64,000 bases of DNA from Elephas maximus indicus (taxonomy: Eukaryota > Chordata > Mammalia > Proboscidea > Elephantidae): the NCBI RefSeq assembly GCF_024166365.1, contig NC_064839.1:16602878-16666877 (forward strand). Direction: 5' to 3'. A program made the translations under genes and the position numbers. The notes beneath the pieces were generated by a model. It had not been told where the DNA came from. It searched no databases and saw only the letters and a list, made by a program, of their open reading frames with translations. Below, one piece after another: positions 22,978 through 34,483 of this stretch. Within the stretch, counting starts at the first letter, position 1. Each line of letters starts with the position of its first letter.

Positions 22978-25900
22978 GTTGTTGTTGTTAGGTGCCGTCG
23001 AGTTGGTTCTCAATCATAGTGACACTATGCACAACAGAAAGAAACACTGCCTCATCCTGAGCCATCCTCACAATCGTTGTTATACTTGAGCTCATTGTAG
23101 CAGCCACTGTGTCAATCCACCTTGTCGAGGGTCTTCCTCTTTTCCGCTGACCTTGTACTCTGCCAAGCATGATGTCCTTCTCCAGGGACTGATCTCTCCT
23201 GACAACATGTCCAGAGTATGTAAGACGCAGCCTCGCCATCCTTGCTTCTAAGGAGCATTCTGGTTGTACTTCTTCCAAGACAGATTTGTTCATTCTTTGG
23301 CAGTCCATGGTATATTCAATATTCTTCACCAACGCCACAATTCAAAGGCATTAATTCTTCTTTGGTCTTCCTTATTCATTGTCCAGCTTTCACTTGCATA
23401 TAATGCGACTCAAAATACCATGGCTTGGGTCAGGCACACCTTAGTCTTCAAGGTGACATCTTTGCTCTTCAACACTTTGAAGAGGTCCTTTGCAGCAGAT
23501 TTACCCAATGCAATGTGTCTTTTGATTTCTTGACTGCTGCTTCCATGGCTGTTGACTGTGGATCCAAGTAAAATGAAATCCTTGACAACTTCAATCTTTT
23601 CTCCATTTATCATGATGTTGCTCATTGGTCCAGTTGTGAGGATTTTTGTTTTCTTTATGTTGAGGTGCAATCCATACTGAAGGCTGTGGTCTTTGATCTT
23701 CATTAGTAAGTGCTTCAAGACCTCTTCACTTTCAGCAAGCAAGGTTGTGTCATCTGCATAACGCAGGTTGTTAATGAGTCTTCCTCCAATCCTGATGCCC
23801 GTTCTTCTTCATATAGTCCAGCTTCTCATATTACTTGTTCAGCATACAGATTGAATAGGTATGGTGAAAGCATACAACCCTGATGCACACCTTTCCTGAC
23901 TTGAAGCCAATCAGTATCCCCTTGTTCTGTCCGAACAAGAGCCTCTTGATCTATGTAAAGGTTTGTCATGAGCACAATCAAATGTTCTGGAATTCCCATT
24001 CTTCACAATGTTATCCATAATTTGTTCTGATCCACACAGTTGAATGCTTTTGCATAGTCAATAAAACACAGGTAAACATCCTTCTGGTATTCTCTGCTTT
24101 CAGCCAGGATCCATCTGACATCAGCAATGATATCCCGGGTTCCACGTCCTCTTCTGAAACCGGCCTGAATTTCTGGCAGTTCTCTGTGGATATACTGCTG
24201 CAGCCATTTTTGAATGATCTTCACCAAAATTTTGCTTGCATGTGATATCAGTGATATTGTTCTATTATTTCCATGTTCGGTTGGATCACCTTTCTTGGTA
24301 ATAGGCATAAATATGGATCTCTTCCAGTCAATTGGCCAGGAAGCTGTCTTCCATATTTCTTGGGATAGATGAGTGAGCACCTCCAGTGCTACATCTGTTT
24401 GTTGAAACATCTCAATTGATATTCCATCAATTCCTGGAGCCTTGTTTTTCGCCAATGCCTTCAGAGCAGCTTGGACTTCTTCCTTCAGTACCATCGGTTC
24501 CTGATCATATGCCACCTCTTGAAATGGTTGAACATCAACTAATTCTTTTTGGTATAATGACTCTATGTATTCCTTCCATCTTCTTTTGATGCTTCCTGTG
24601 TCGTTTAATATTATCCCCATAGAATCCTTCACTATTGCAACTCAAGGCTTGAATTTTTCCTTCTGTTCTTTCAGCTTGAGAAACGCCATGCGTGTTCTTC
24701 CCTTTGGTTTTCCATCTCCAGCTCTTTCCACATGTCATTATAATACTTTGTCTTCTCGAGCTGCCCTTTGAAATCTTCTGTTCAGTTCTTTCACTTCATC
24801 AATTCTTCTTTTTGCTTTAGCTGCTCGATGTTCAAGAGCAAGTTTCAGAGTCTCCTCTGACATCAATCTTGGTCTTTTCTTTATTTTCAGTGACTTCTGG
24901 CTTTCTTCATGTACGATGTCCTTGATGTCATTCCACAACACATCTGGACTTTGGTCACTAGTGTTCAATGCATCAAATCTATTCTTCAGATGGTCTCTAA
25001 ATTCAGGTGGGAAGTACTCAAGGTCATATTTTGGCTTTCGTGGACTCGCTCTGATTTTCTTCAGTTTCAGCTTGAACTTGCATATGAGCAATTGATGGTC
25101 TGTTCCACAGTCGGCCCCTGGCCTTGTTCTGAATGATGATATTGAGCCTTTCCATTGTCTCTTTCCACAGATGTAGTCAATTTGATTTCTGTGTGTTCCA
25201 TCTGGCAAGGTCCATCTGTATAGTCGCCGTTTACGTTGGTGAAAGAAGGAATTTGCAAAGAAGTCGTTGTTAGTCTAGCAAAATTCTATCATTTGATCTT
25301 CGACATTGTTTCCATCACCAAGGCCATATTTTCCAACTGCTGATCCTTCTTCTTTGTTTCCAACTTTTGCATTCCAATCGCCAATAATTATCAATGCATC
25401 TTGATTGCATGTTCAATCAATTTCAGACTGCAGCAGGTGATAAAAATCTTCTATTTCTTCATCTTTGGCCCTAGTGGCTGGTGCATAAATTTGAATAATA
25501 GTCATATTAACTGGTCTTTCTTGTAGGTGTATGGGTATTATCCTATCACTGACAGCGTTGTACTTCAGGATAGATCTTGAAACGTTCTTTTTGATGATGA
25601 ATGCAACACCATTCCTCTTCAAGTTGTTCATTCCCAGCATAGCAAACTATGTGATTGTCTGATTCAGAATGGCAAATACCAGTCCATTTCCACTCGCTAA
25701 TGCCTAGGATATTGATGTTTATGCTTTCCATTTCATTTTTGACGATTTCCAATTTTCCTAGTTTCATTCTTTGTACATTCCAGGTTCAGATTATTAATGG
25801 ATGTTTGCAGCTGTTTCTTCTCATTTTGAGTCGTGCCACATCAGCGAATGAAGGTTCCAGAAACTTTACTCAATCCACGTCATTAAGGTCAACTCTACTT

Positions 25901-26194
25901 TGAGGAGGCAGCTCTTCCCCAGTCATCTTTTGAGTGCCTTCCAACATGGGGGGCTCATCTTCCAACACTATATCAGACAATGTTCTACTGCTATTCATAA
26001 AGTTTTCACTGGCTAATGCTTTTCAGAAGTAGACTGCCAGGTCCTTCTTCCTAGTCTGTCTTAGTTTGGAAGGTCAGCTGAAACCTTTCCTCCATAGGTG
26101 ACCCTGCTGGTGTCTGAATACTGGTGGCATAGCTTCCAGCATCACAGCAACGCACAAGCCCCCACAGTACAACAAACTAACAGACACATGAGGG
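22978..26194 (-). mobile_element. RTE (BovB-like) LINE, near full length
   Basis: A 3.22-kb minus-strand element ending (on plus) in GTTGTTGTTGTTAGGTGCCG, with an exact 11-bp target duplication. Endonuclease region about 25770-25070; RT about 24740-23410. YADD is intact at 23749-23760 and AFNCVD lies upstream. A stop after LWITL near 24002 and another after QAMVF near 23410 cut the RT. Both are shared with the truncated copy at 28947-30243 but absent from the copies at 11880 and 53220. Inserted in the 3' part of the ERV between env and the polypurine tract. Confidence 0.95.
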
Positions 26195-26205
26195 AGTGCC
26201 CAGCT
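26195..26205. repeat. Target-site duplication, right copy
   Basis: AGTGCCCAGCT, identical to 22967-22977; ERV sequence resumes after it. Confidence 0.95.
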
Positions 26206-26278
26206 ACCTTTTCACAATATTCTGCTGCTATTTGTAGTTTGATTTCATTTTTCTTGAATCCTCAATCAGAACCCTGGA

Positions 26279-26627
26279 AAAGCAGCCAGGAGATCAAATG
26301 ACATGCTGCATTTGGACAAATCTACAAAAGACCTTTTTGAAATATTAAAAATTGGGAATGTCACATTGAAGACTGGGTGCACTTGACGCAGACTATGTTA
26401 TTTTTGGTTTGCCTCATAGGCATGTGACAGTTGGATGGTGAATAAGGAAGACTGAAGAAGAATTGATGCCTTTGTACTAGGGCATTGGTGAAGAATACTG
26501 AATGTGCCGTGGATTGCCAGAACTGCAAATTTGTCTTGAAGAAGTACCAGGTAAGGGTTCGTTCTGTTGTACATGATTCACTAATAAGTTGGAGCCAACT
26601 GTATAGCACCTAACAATAATAACAACC
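26279..26627 (+). mobile_element. Old RTE 3' fragment in the ERV
   Basis: AGGAGATCAAATGACATGCTG through GGTGAATAAGGAAGACTGAAGAAG and a GCACCTAACAATAATAACAAC tail align with the RTE 3' end but with deletions, including loss of most of the segment before the tail. Opposite orientation to the full RTE just to its left and more decayed. Confidence 0.8.
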
Positions 26628-26779
26628 TTTTTGCATGCATAGCACCTGCGATCTTAAAGATTTAGTAAATAAGCAGTCATCCAGAATAAACGTATGCTCA
26701 AAGTCCATGCAGAAGAAAGCCTTCTTTTAGAATAGTGGCTAGTGAATTGATCAAAGGATTTCTCTAAAATTCCTTGATC

Positions 26780-26791
26780 AAAAAGAGGGAA
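26780..26791 (+). promoter_or_regulatory. ERV polypurine tract
   Basis: AAAAAGAGGGAA directly abuts the 3' LTR. In retroviruses this purine run primes plus-strand DNA synthesis. Confidence 0.85.
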
Positions 26792-27387
26792 TGTGTAAGG
26801 GAATAAAAAAAAATTGAGGTACCTGGCAAGATGTGAAATGGCCAGTTTCAGGATTGGGTACGATTCTTTGTTTGCTGGTTCTGTTTTCACGCCAGTGGCA
26901 GCCATCTTCAGTGCTGTTTTTATGAGATTAAGGCCTGGTAATGATGATGTAACTACACTGAAACTCTGCCCACCATCACATACCCTTGTAATTTCCACAC
27001 TGTAACCAATCTTAGAAAGATGTGTGTACCCTTTTAAGTCAATTACCTCATGTGCTTGCATTACAGGAAGTTCTGCCTTGTGAGTTCCCACCACAGGAAG
27101 TCACATCTTAAAACGATCTACTACCAATTGAGTAATGTCCTTCAATGATCTAAGCCTGTAATTACCAATCAAGCAATGTCTTTCGATGATCTAAGTTTGT
27201 AAATACCAACCATGTAATGTGTTTCATATTCTTTGTTCCCCTCTTACAAAAGGCGACTGCTGAGTTGCCATTTTGGATTACTGCATTCCACCATATGAAT
27301 TTTAGTCTGTCCTCTGCTCAAGCTGATTCAATTTTTTTCCAATAAATCTTTCAATTTTACATTAATCAAACTACAGATTCTACAACA
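26792..27387 (+). mobile_element. ERV 3' LTR
   Basis: Starts TGTGTAAGGG, ends TCTACAACA. AATAAA at 27341-27346 is an intact polyadenylation signal. The TATA position reads TTACAAAA here. The 41-bp U3 units start at 27124, 27165 and 27206 (partial). Frequent differences from the 5' LTR show long residence. Confidence 0.93.
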
Positions 27388-27391
27388 CATA

Positions 27392-27660
27392 TGACACCAA
27401 AAGCACAAGCAACAAGAAAATAGATAAGTTGGACTTCATCAAAATTAAAAAATTCATGCTTCAAAGGATACTAACAAGAAACCATTGAAAATACAACCCG
27501 TGGAACAGTAGAAAATATTTACAAATAAAATACCTGCTGAGGGATTTCTATCTAGAATGTATACCCTTTACAACCCAACAACAAAAAGACAAAAAGCACA
27601 ATTACAAGATGGGCAAAAGACTTGAATAGACATTTCTCCAAAGAAATTATAAAAAAGGAC
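27392..27660 (+). mobile_element. L1 LINE, right part of the ERV-split copy
   Basis: Resumes with TGACACCAAAAGCACAAGCAAC, TTGGACTTCATCAAAATT and GATGGGCAAAAGACTTGAAT, AGACATTTCTCCAAAGAA: the L1 ORF2 C-terminal coding stretch that continues the piece ending at 11271. Confidence 0.9.
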
Positions 27661-28936
27661 TCCTCCCCAAGATGACAGTGTAAGCAGCCGAATGCCCCCA
27701 TCCTTTCACAGTTATAGAAATAAAAAAATAAAAATATAACATTGTGGTGGAACTCTGGAAACTCTGAAAACCAATCCAAGAGATACAGTATCTAACCAAG
27801 AGCTAAACAAAGACAAAGATTGTCTCTCTATCGCGTAAGCGCTTCCCCCTTCCAGCGGTCATGGCAATAGGACTGGGGAACACTGCTGTGAACTGCAAAC
27901 CACAAACTGCAAGCTAGGAGCGATGATGAACTACCCTCTCTTTGGCCCAGGAGTGTGGGGAATAGACAGCTTTTACTGTGGTCTATTGTGTCAGATTCTT
28001 CCTATCTATCTTGGCGTAGCCAGAAAAACTGAGTGAATGTAAGATCCTCACAGAGAAGCCACCCTCCGCTTCACTCCTGGCAGGCCTGGAAAAAGTTTGT
28101 AAAGCCTCCAGCCTACATGAATCAAAGGGAATGATTTAACTTGATGATTGCAAACAACAGGCTTCTTGCAGGCTGAATTCTGAGTAGGGCCGCCCTCTGA
28201 AGACTTGAAACTTTAAAAAAGAAAAGGCAGGTTAGGAGCTTGTTAAAATCCACCTCTGCACAAGACCTATAATCCATGAAAGATCTCTTTGAGCTACTTA
28301 GGTAAATCAACCAGGGAAGTACCTGAAGGACAGGTTCCTGATTTTCCCTCGGTGAACCACCTGTAAAAACTGGCTAGCATCCCCATTCCTCAGCCCCGTC
28401 ACAGAGGTGGGGATGGAGGCCCATGTTCCCAGAACAACTGGCTAGTGCCAGGGTGGTCAGTGGGGACCTTCTTCTCCAAGGTTTTGGGGTTGCACAGTTT
28501 GCAGAGAAGTTCACCCAGTGGAGCCCTGAAGGGCTCATACAAGTGGTAAGATTTTAACCTTTTCCTAGCACTGTGTCAGTGCCAACAAAATCAGTCTAGT
28601 GGAATCAGCCTGGCCACTGACAGACTACGAAAAAACAGAATTGCAATTCACTTACAAAAAAGTAGCTTGGAGAAAACACTAAACATTCGACTACAGCTAG
28701 AGAAAGGAAGCAAAAGGGAATGGAGAGCATGAACAGTACTGAGATGCCTCTTTGGTGCCTAGCCATCCCCAAGGAGCTCTGTGGTTGTTGAGCAACAGCC
28801 CATGTCCTGGTGAGGCTTGCTGTGAGACTGTAAGATAATGCATGTAAAAGCTGTCATTGGCTTGGTCAACCTAATCTTTACCTCAGTGTAAGACCTGGTA
28901 CCTACCAAGTAAATGCACGGTAGATTTTAAGTGACT
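27661..28936. other. Unassigned; possibly an L1 5'UTR
   Basis: Starts CTCCTCCCCAAGATGACAGTG and TAAGCAGCCGAATGCC, reminiscent of the promoter start of some mammalian L1 families, and is G+C-richer than the L1 before it. No open frame or known domain. Assignment to an afrotherian L1 leader is only a guess. Confidence 0.25.
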
Positions 28937-28946
28937 ATTGGGGGAA

Positions 28947-30243
28947 GGTGGACATTACAGAATAATATCATTAATATCACACACAAGCAAAATTTTGGAG
29001 AAGATCATTCAAAAATGGCTGCAGCAGTATATCCACAGGACACTGCCAGAAATTCAGGCCGGTTTCAGAAGAGGGCGTGGAACCAGGGATATCATTGCTG
29101 ATGTCAGATGGATCCTGGCTGAAAGCAGAGAATACCAGAAGGATGTTTACCTGTGTTTCATTGGCTATGCAAAGGCATTCAACTGTGTGGATCAGAACAA
29201 ATTATGGATAACATTGTGAAGAATGGGAATTCCAGAACATTTGATTGTGCTCATGACAAACCATTACAAAGATCAAGAGGCTCTTGTTCAGACAGAATGA
29301 AAGGATACTGATTGGCTTCAAGTCAGGAAAGGTGTGCATCAGGGTTGTATGCTTTCACCATACCTATTCAATCTGTATGCTGAACAAGTAATATGAGAAG
29401 CTGGACTATATGAGGAAGAACGGGCATCAGGATTGGAGGAAGACTCATTAACAACCTGCGTTATGCAGATGACACAACCTTGCTTGCTGAAAGTGAAGAG
29501 GTCTTGAAGCACTTACTAATGAAGATCAAAGACCACAGCCTTCAGTATGGATTGCACCTCAACATAAAGAAAACAAAAATCCTCACAACTGGACCAATGA
29601 GCAACATCATGATAAATGGAGAAAAGATTGAAGTTGTCAAGGATTTCATTTTACTTGGATCCACAGTCAACAGCCATGGAAGCAGCAGTCAAGAAATCAA
29701 AAGACACATTGCATTGGGTAAATCTGCTGCAAAGGACCTCTTCAAAGCGTTGAAGAGCAGAGATGTCACCTTGAAGACTAAAATGTGCCTGACCCAAGCC
29801 ATGGTATTTTGAGTCGCATTATATGCAAGTGAAAGCTGGACAATGAATAAGGAAGACAAAAGAAGAATTAATGCCTTTGAATTGCTGTGTTGGTGAAGAA
29901 TATTGAATATACCATGGACTGCCAAAAGAATGAACAAATCTGTCTTGGAAGAAGTACAACCAGAATGCTCCTTAGAAGCAAGGATGGCGAGGCTGCGTCC
30001 TACATACTTTGGACATGTTGTCAGGAGAGATCAGTCCCTGGAGAAGGACATCATGCTTGGCAGAGTACAGGGTCAGTGGAAAAGAGGAAGACCCTCAACG
30101 AGGTGGATTGACACAGTGGCTGCTACAATGAGCTCAAGCATAACAATGATTGTGAGGATGGCTCAGGACCAGGCAATGTTTTGTTCTGTTGTGCATAGGG
30201 TCGTTACGAGTCGGAACCAACTCGACGGCACCTAACAACAGCA
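28947..30243 (+). mobile_element. RTE LINE, 5'-truncated, with target duplication
   Basis: Begins inside the RT (ISLISHTSKILEKIIQKW), keeps YADD at 29462-29473 and ends GGGTCGTTACGAGTCGGAAC with CACCTAACAACAG. Flanked by an exact 10-bp duplication, ATTGGGGGAA at 28937-28946 and 30244-30253. It shares with the 22978-26194 copy the stop after LWITL, the CAAGTAATATGAGAAGC change, the altered TGAGTCGCATTATATGCAAG site and the same conserved block sequence. The two lie in inverted orientation. Confidence 0.95.
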
Positions 30244-30253
30244 ATTGGGGGAA

Positions 30254-30958
30254 TAAAGGAAAACATACATTGATCTGTATGTCTTCTTTTCCTTCTACCA
30301 TGGCTTCCAGATCAAGCCTCCTTCATGATGGTCCGTTGTAGCCAGTCCCACCTTGGTGTGACCTTGAAGACAGTCTGGTTTTGACTTTATGGATTTTTCA
30401 GGAAACCCAGAGCTCAGCCAAAGGTCTTACAGCTAGTACGGTCAAGAAGAAAGCCAGAGCACAAGCCCTCTCACGTTAAAGTCAGGCTCTCTTGTGGCTC
30501 CTGCTCTGCCCTGTTTTTTATCACTGTCTCTGTCCTAGATCAGCTCAGTGACCTCCCTTCAGCTAGCATCCTGTTCCTGACTCTCCAGAACCCTGATTTC
30601 TTTCCTACATGCTGGCCCCAAAGTTCTAGTTGCCTGTTAACTGTGTCCTGCTACCTGTTTTTTCTGACAACACCTCAGTCCACAACTGTATTTATCCTGG
30701 TCCACCCCAAGTCTGAGTCTTCCTTCTGTGGGCTAGCTCCTGAATGGCCCCATGCCCTACTGCCCCCTGATGCCTAGGTCAGGTCTCGGGAGCCTGGGAT
30801 ATGTTAAGAGTAGACACTGCATGCAGGCGTGGGTGCCTTGGCGTGGTGTGTTTGGTCTCACACAGGCAGGGAGAAGACGCTGTTGGGGGATGGTTGAGGA
30901 AGGGTTGTGCCTGATATTGCAGAGGAAAAACCAGGTGTCAGCTTTGGGACCTGGAGCC
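30254..30958. other. Sequence 5' of the GT6 pseudogene
   Basis: A MIR-like reversed piece is near 30410-30490 (GTCTTACAGCTAGTACGG). The rest is unassigned; part may be the 5' untranslated region of the parent mRNA, but I cannot mark its start. Confidence 0.4.
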
Positions 30959-32056
30959 ATGGTGGAATTGCTGTGGACACTGGCCAGGAAACCAAAATGC
31001 TACTTGTTTTATCCTGTGACTTTTCTTCTCCTAATAACTCTTGCTTTGACCTTCTTTGGCTATTATTTACTTCTCCTGAGAAACCAAAGCTAGAAACCAT
31101 GTTCAGGGCAAATGGGGTTATTAAGGAATTGAATGACCTGCAAGTTGTAAAATTATCAAGAATGGTATATCCCCCACCAGATCTGATATCCCTCTTTAGA
31201 GAAAATGTCCTCTCCTGATCCCTTGGCTAGCTCCTTTTGTCTGGGAGGGGACTTCTAACACTCATATCCTAAATGAACAGTTCTGGCTCCAGAATGCCAC
31301 CATTGGATTAACCATGTTTGCCATAAAAAAAATGTGTGGACTTTCTGAAGCTGCTCCTCGAGACCGCAGAGGGCACGTCATGGTGGAGCACAGAGTGAAC
31401 TGCTGCGTCTTTGCTGACCAGCCTGATGTCATTCCCCAAGTCCTCCTCCCAGAAGGAAGGTGGATGATCATTTTTGAGGTCTGGGACTATGCTGGCTGGC
31501 AAGACTCCTCTATGCTCCACCTGGAGGTGATCAACAATTTCTCTGAGCAGCACTTCCTCCAGGAGGAGGATTACCTATTGTGCGCTGATGGGAACCTGAA
31601 GTTCAATGACCACGTGGGTGTGGAGATTCTCCTTGTTCACCACCCTGCATGCTGGCTTCTACAGGCTCAGTTGACATGCTTCACCTAGCAATGATGGCCT
31701 CAGTCACAAGTCTATATTTCTGAGGATGAGGGGGACTTTTATTACACAGGGACCCTTTTGGGGGGGGTTGGTGTCAGGTTTACAGGCTCACCAAGGCCTG
31801 TCATCAGGTGATGATGGTCGACCAAGCCAATGACATCGAGGCCGTGTGGCATGAGGAGAGCCACTTAAGCAAGTACTTACTTTACCACAAACCTACCAAG
31901 AGCCTTTCCCCAGAGTACGTGTGGGATAATCAGCTGCTCGGCTGGTCCACCATGATGAAGAGAATGAGAAACGTGGATCCGTTGCCTTGTAGGAGAATCA
32001 TCAGGCAATCTGTAACTGGTGAGGAAGGCTTCCAGAAAGGGCTCAAAGAGAGGTGA
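30959..32056 (+). pseudogene. ABO: ABO-type GT6 glycosyltransferase processed pseudogene
   Basis: The parent family (ABO, GGTA1, GBGT1) comprises Golgi type II enzymes adding alpha-1,3-linked GalNAc or Gal to glycans. From ATG 30959 the relic shows a short cytoplasmic start with ARKPKC, a membrane anchor (FLLLITLALTFFGYYLLLL), a stem with KLSRMVYPPP, then [56 protein letters not shown] and [20 protein letters not shown] and MMVDQAN point to ABO rather than GBGT1 or GGTA1. Segments that in human ABO sit on seven exons are contiguous here without introns, so this is a retrocopy. It is dead: a stop at 31091-31093, several frameshifts (near 31095, 31215, 31330 and 31640-31790), and the metal-binding DxD site reads ADGN. 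No clear poly(A) tail or target duplication was found. Confidence 0.88.
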
Positions 32057-32259
32057 TGGCCAGCCCCTAGCCTTCCTCCTGGTATGCTGTCATAAGTTAA
32101 AACCAGTTTTAGCAGAAAGGGAATAACTGCACTTTCTTTTCTGTCCGATTGAGAAAAAATGGTGGAGACCTAGTACCATCCTCACAGCCCAAATCTGAGC
32201 AGAGCTAGCACTTCCATATTGCCCCAAAAAACACTTTAGACAGGCCTAATCCTTTGGTT

Positions 32260-32419
32260 GGAAGCCCTGGTGGAGCGGTGGTTAAGAGCTTGGCTGCTAA
32301 CCAAAAGGCTGGCAGTTTGAATCCACTAGCCATTCCTTGGAGACCCTATGGAGCTGTTCTACTCTGTCCTATAGGGTGGCTAAGAGTAAGAATTGACTCC
32401 ACCGCAAGGGGTTTTGGTT
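32260..32419 (+). repeat. AfroSINE with target duplication
   Basis: GAAGCCCTGGTGGAGCGGTGG through TTGACTCCACCGCAAGGGG. Flanked by TAATCCTTTGGTT (32247-32259) and TAATCCCTTGGTT (32420-32432). Confidence 0.97.
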
Positions 32420-32432
32420 TAATCCCTTGGTT

Positions 32433-33685
32433 CAGGCACAAGTGCCTTGAGTTGCCACTGCCTTTAGCTTCTCATGGTGCGGTCCTAACACACTTTCAGG
32501 ATGGATGAGGCAGGTTGTCTCAGCCTATCCTGACAAATAAGGGATCAGAGATGAAATCTCTTCCAGAGCAAGAAAGGAGGATTCTGGGCACACACTCTCC
32601 TACCTTCTGTGACACACAGTTGCACTTGGCCAAGAAGATGCACACATATCTTAAGCTTTAAGTCAGATTACTTTCTTTTTTCAGATTTCCTCTAAAAGTT
32701 GGGAGGTCCCTTTAGTATGCAGTCAGGGGAAGAACTGATGCCAAATCAAGACCCTCCTTTCTGGAACTTGGCTTCTTGTTCCACACAGAGCATTTCCTGT
32801 GCCCCAAAAGCAATGACGCCCCCCTCTACCCTTCCCATTGCTGTTTGCTTCCAGTCCAATTTTCAATTTATTTGTTATTTGCCAGTTCCCTGTTATTTCT
32901 AGATGATGATAGGAAGGTCTTAATTGTCTTGAAAGCTTCTTACTTAAAAATGATTTGTGTCCTTCAGCAAGGCCGTCAGGTAGTCTGAAATCCTGCATTT
33001 TCTTGGCCAGGCTTTTTCTCCACTCTCCTAAGTGGACAAGAGAGAGGGAAGTCACGCTCTATTTCTCTTTCTGTAGTTGGTGAATTTTCATACTATCAGG
33101 GGCACTTTCCAGAAGTAAGCAAAAAGGCTCTAACTCTAACTTGCATATATTCTGAGTCAATTCTGAGCAACCATTTTCACACAAGAATAATTCAGGAAAA
33201 ATGTTTTCTCCCTAATTCAAAATGAAAATAGCCTTGAGGGATCTCAGAGAGGACCAATCCCCAGCCAAGGTAGCAGAACGAGCCCTGGAGTTCAGTTCAG
33301 GTCATCCTGTCCCAATTTGGGCTCTTCCTGTGGCCATGGCTTCAGGGTTAAGGGATGTCCCAGGGTTGGCCTCCAAACCACCTGGCCTCCTGTCCTGTCA
33401 GCAGCCTCAGGGCCATGTCCTGACCCCTCAACTCAGCTGCAAAGGAATATGGATGCCATCTGTGTCATTTCTGGCCTCTCATTTATTTTTTAAAGGTGAC
33501 ATTTCTGCATTGTTATTGTAAGTGTGGCTCACTTAGCTTAGTCTGGGTTCCTGTCCCACTGAGAATCCTCATGCGTGCACTGATGTGTACGAACGTGTGG
33601 ACTGCATCCGGAACCATTTGCCTTCGCTGCGTTTCTCATGGGTTTTTGTTTTGTTTTTTCTCATGGGGGCGTTTTTGCTTTGTTT
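32433..33685. other. Unassigned sequence
   Basis: Several overlapping open frames of 60-110 codons on both strands (32699-33055) have no recognisable family and no splice context. The first part may include the 3' untranslated region of the ABO-type retrocopy. Confidence 0.4.
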
Positions 33686-33689
33686 GTTT

Positions 33690-33916
33690 TAATATTTTAC
33701 GATGTTTTTGGTGGACGTTTACACAGCAAATTTGGCTCCCGTCTGACAATTTCTATACAAGTTGTTCAGTGACATTAGTTACATTTTTCACAATGTGTCA
33801 ACATTCTCGTTAATCTTGTTCTGCTTGTTCCATTTCCAGTACTTTAGTTTCCTGGCCCTCCTTGTCGTCTCGTCTTTGTTTAGAGTAGTTGTTGACCTTT
33901 AGCTCTCGTATAGATG
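33690..33916 (-). mobile_element. L1 3' end, left part of a split copy
   Basis: TTTTACGATGTTTTTGGTGG, TTCTATACAAGTTGTTCAGTGACATT and CAACATTCTCGTTAATC match the L1 3'-UTR type seen intact at 41745-42590. Resumes at 34484. Confidence 0.8.
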
Positions 33917-34483
33917 TTTTTTTTTTTTTTCATAATTTTTATTGTGCTTTAAGTGGAAGTTTACATATCAAGTCAGTCTCTCACACAAAAACTTATATAC
34001 ACCTTGCTACATACTCCCAGTTACTCTCCACCTAATGAGACAGCCCGCTCTCTCCCTCCACTCCCTCTTTTCGTGTCCATTTCGCCAGCTTCTAACCCCC
34101 TCTACCCTTTCTTCTCCCCGCCTTGCAGGAGATGCCAACATAGTCTCAAGTGTCCACCTGATCCAAGAAGCTCACTCCTCACCAGCATCCCTCTCCAACC
34201 CATTGTTAAGTCCAATCCATGTCTGAAGAGTTTGCTTCGGGAATGGTTCCTGTCCTGGCCCAACAGAAGGTCTGGGGGCCATGACCACTGGGGTCCTTCT
34301 AGTCTCAGTCAGACCATTAAGTCTGGTCTTTTTATGAGAATTTGGGGTCTGCATCCAAATGCTTTTTTGCTCCCTCAGGGGTTCTCTGTTGTGTTCCCTG
34401 TCAGGGCAGTCATAGGTTGTAGCCAGGCACCATCTAGTTCTTCTGGTCTCAGGATGATGTAGTCTCTGGTTCATGTGGCCCTT
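33917..34483 (-). mobile_element. L1 3' end nested in another L1 3' end
   Basis: Begins with T14, then ATTTTTATTGTGCTTTAAGTGG, GTCTCTCACACAAAAAC and so on to TTCATGTGGCCC. Flanked by an exact 11-bp duplication TCGTATAGATG at 33906-33916 and 34484-34494. The 169-codon plus frame at 33953-34462 is the antisense shadow of this UTR. Confidence 0.85.

Larger units (their letters stand above)
11268..27391 (+). mobile_element. Class I ERV proviral relic with nested insertions
   Basis: Two LTRs of about 596 bp, both beginning TGTGTAAG and ending in CA, enclose a gag-pro-pol-env remnant. Flanking CATA (11268-11271 and 27388-27391) is a 4-bp target duplication, the usual size for gammaretrovirus-like integrases. 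The two L1 halves outside rejoin across it. Internal order is primer site, gag, CCHC knuckle, protease, RT, RNase H, integrase, env with a C-terminal membrane segment, then a polypurine tract. Every frame carries several stops and shifts, and the LTRs differ at many positions, so the copy is old and defective. Later insertions are two RTE LINEs, an RTE 3' fragment and AfroSINEs. Class I is inferred from the 4-bp duplication, the LIDTG protease and the RT-connection motifs. Confidence 0.93.

Noticed and set aside
33953..34462. 169-codon plus-strand frame
   Set aside because: Antisense reading of an L1 3'UTR insertion; no protein family.
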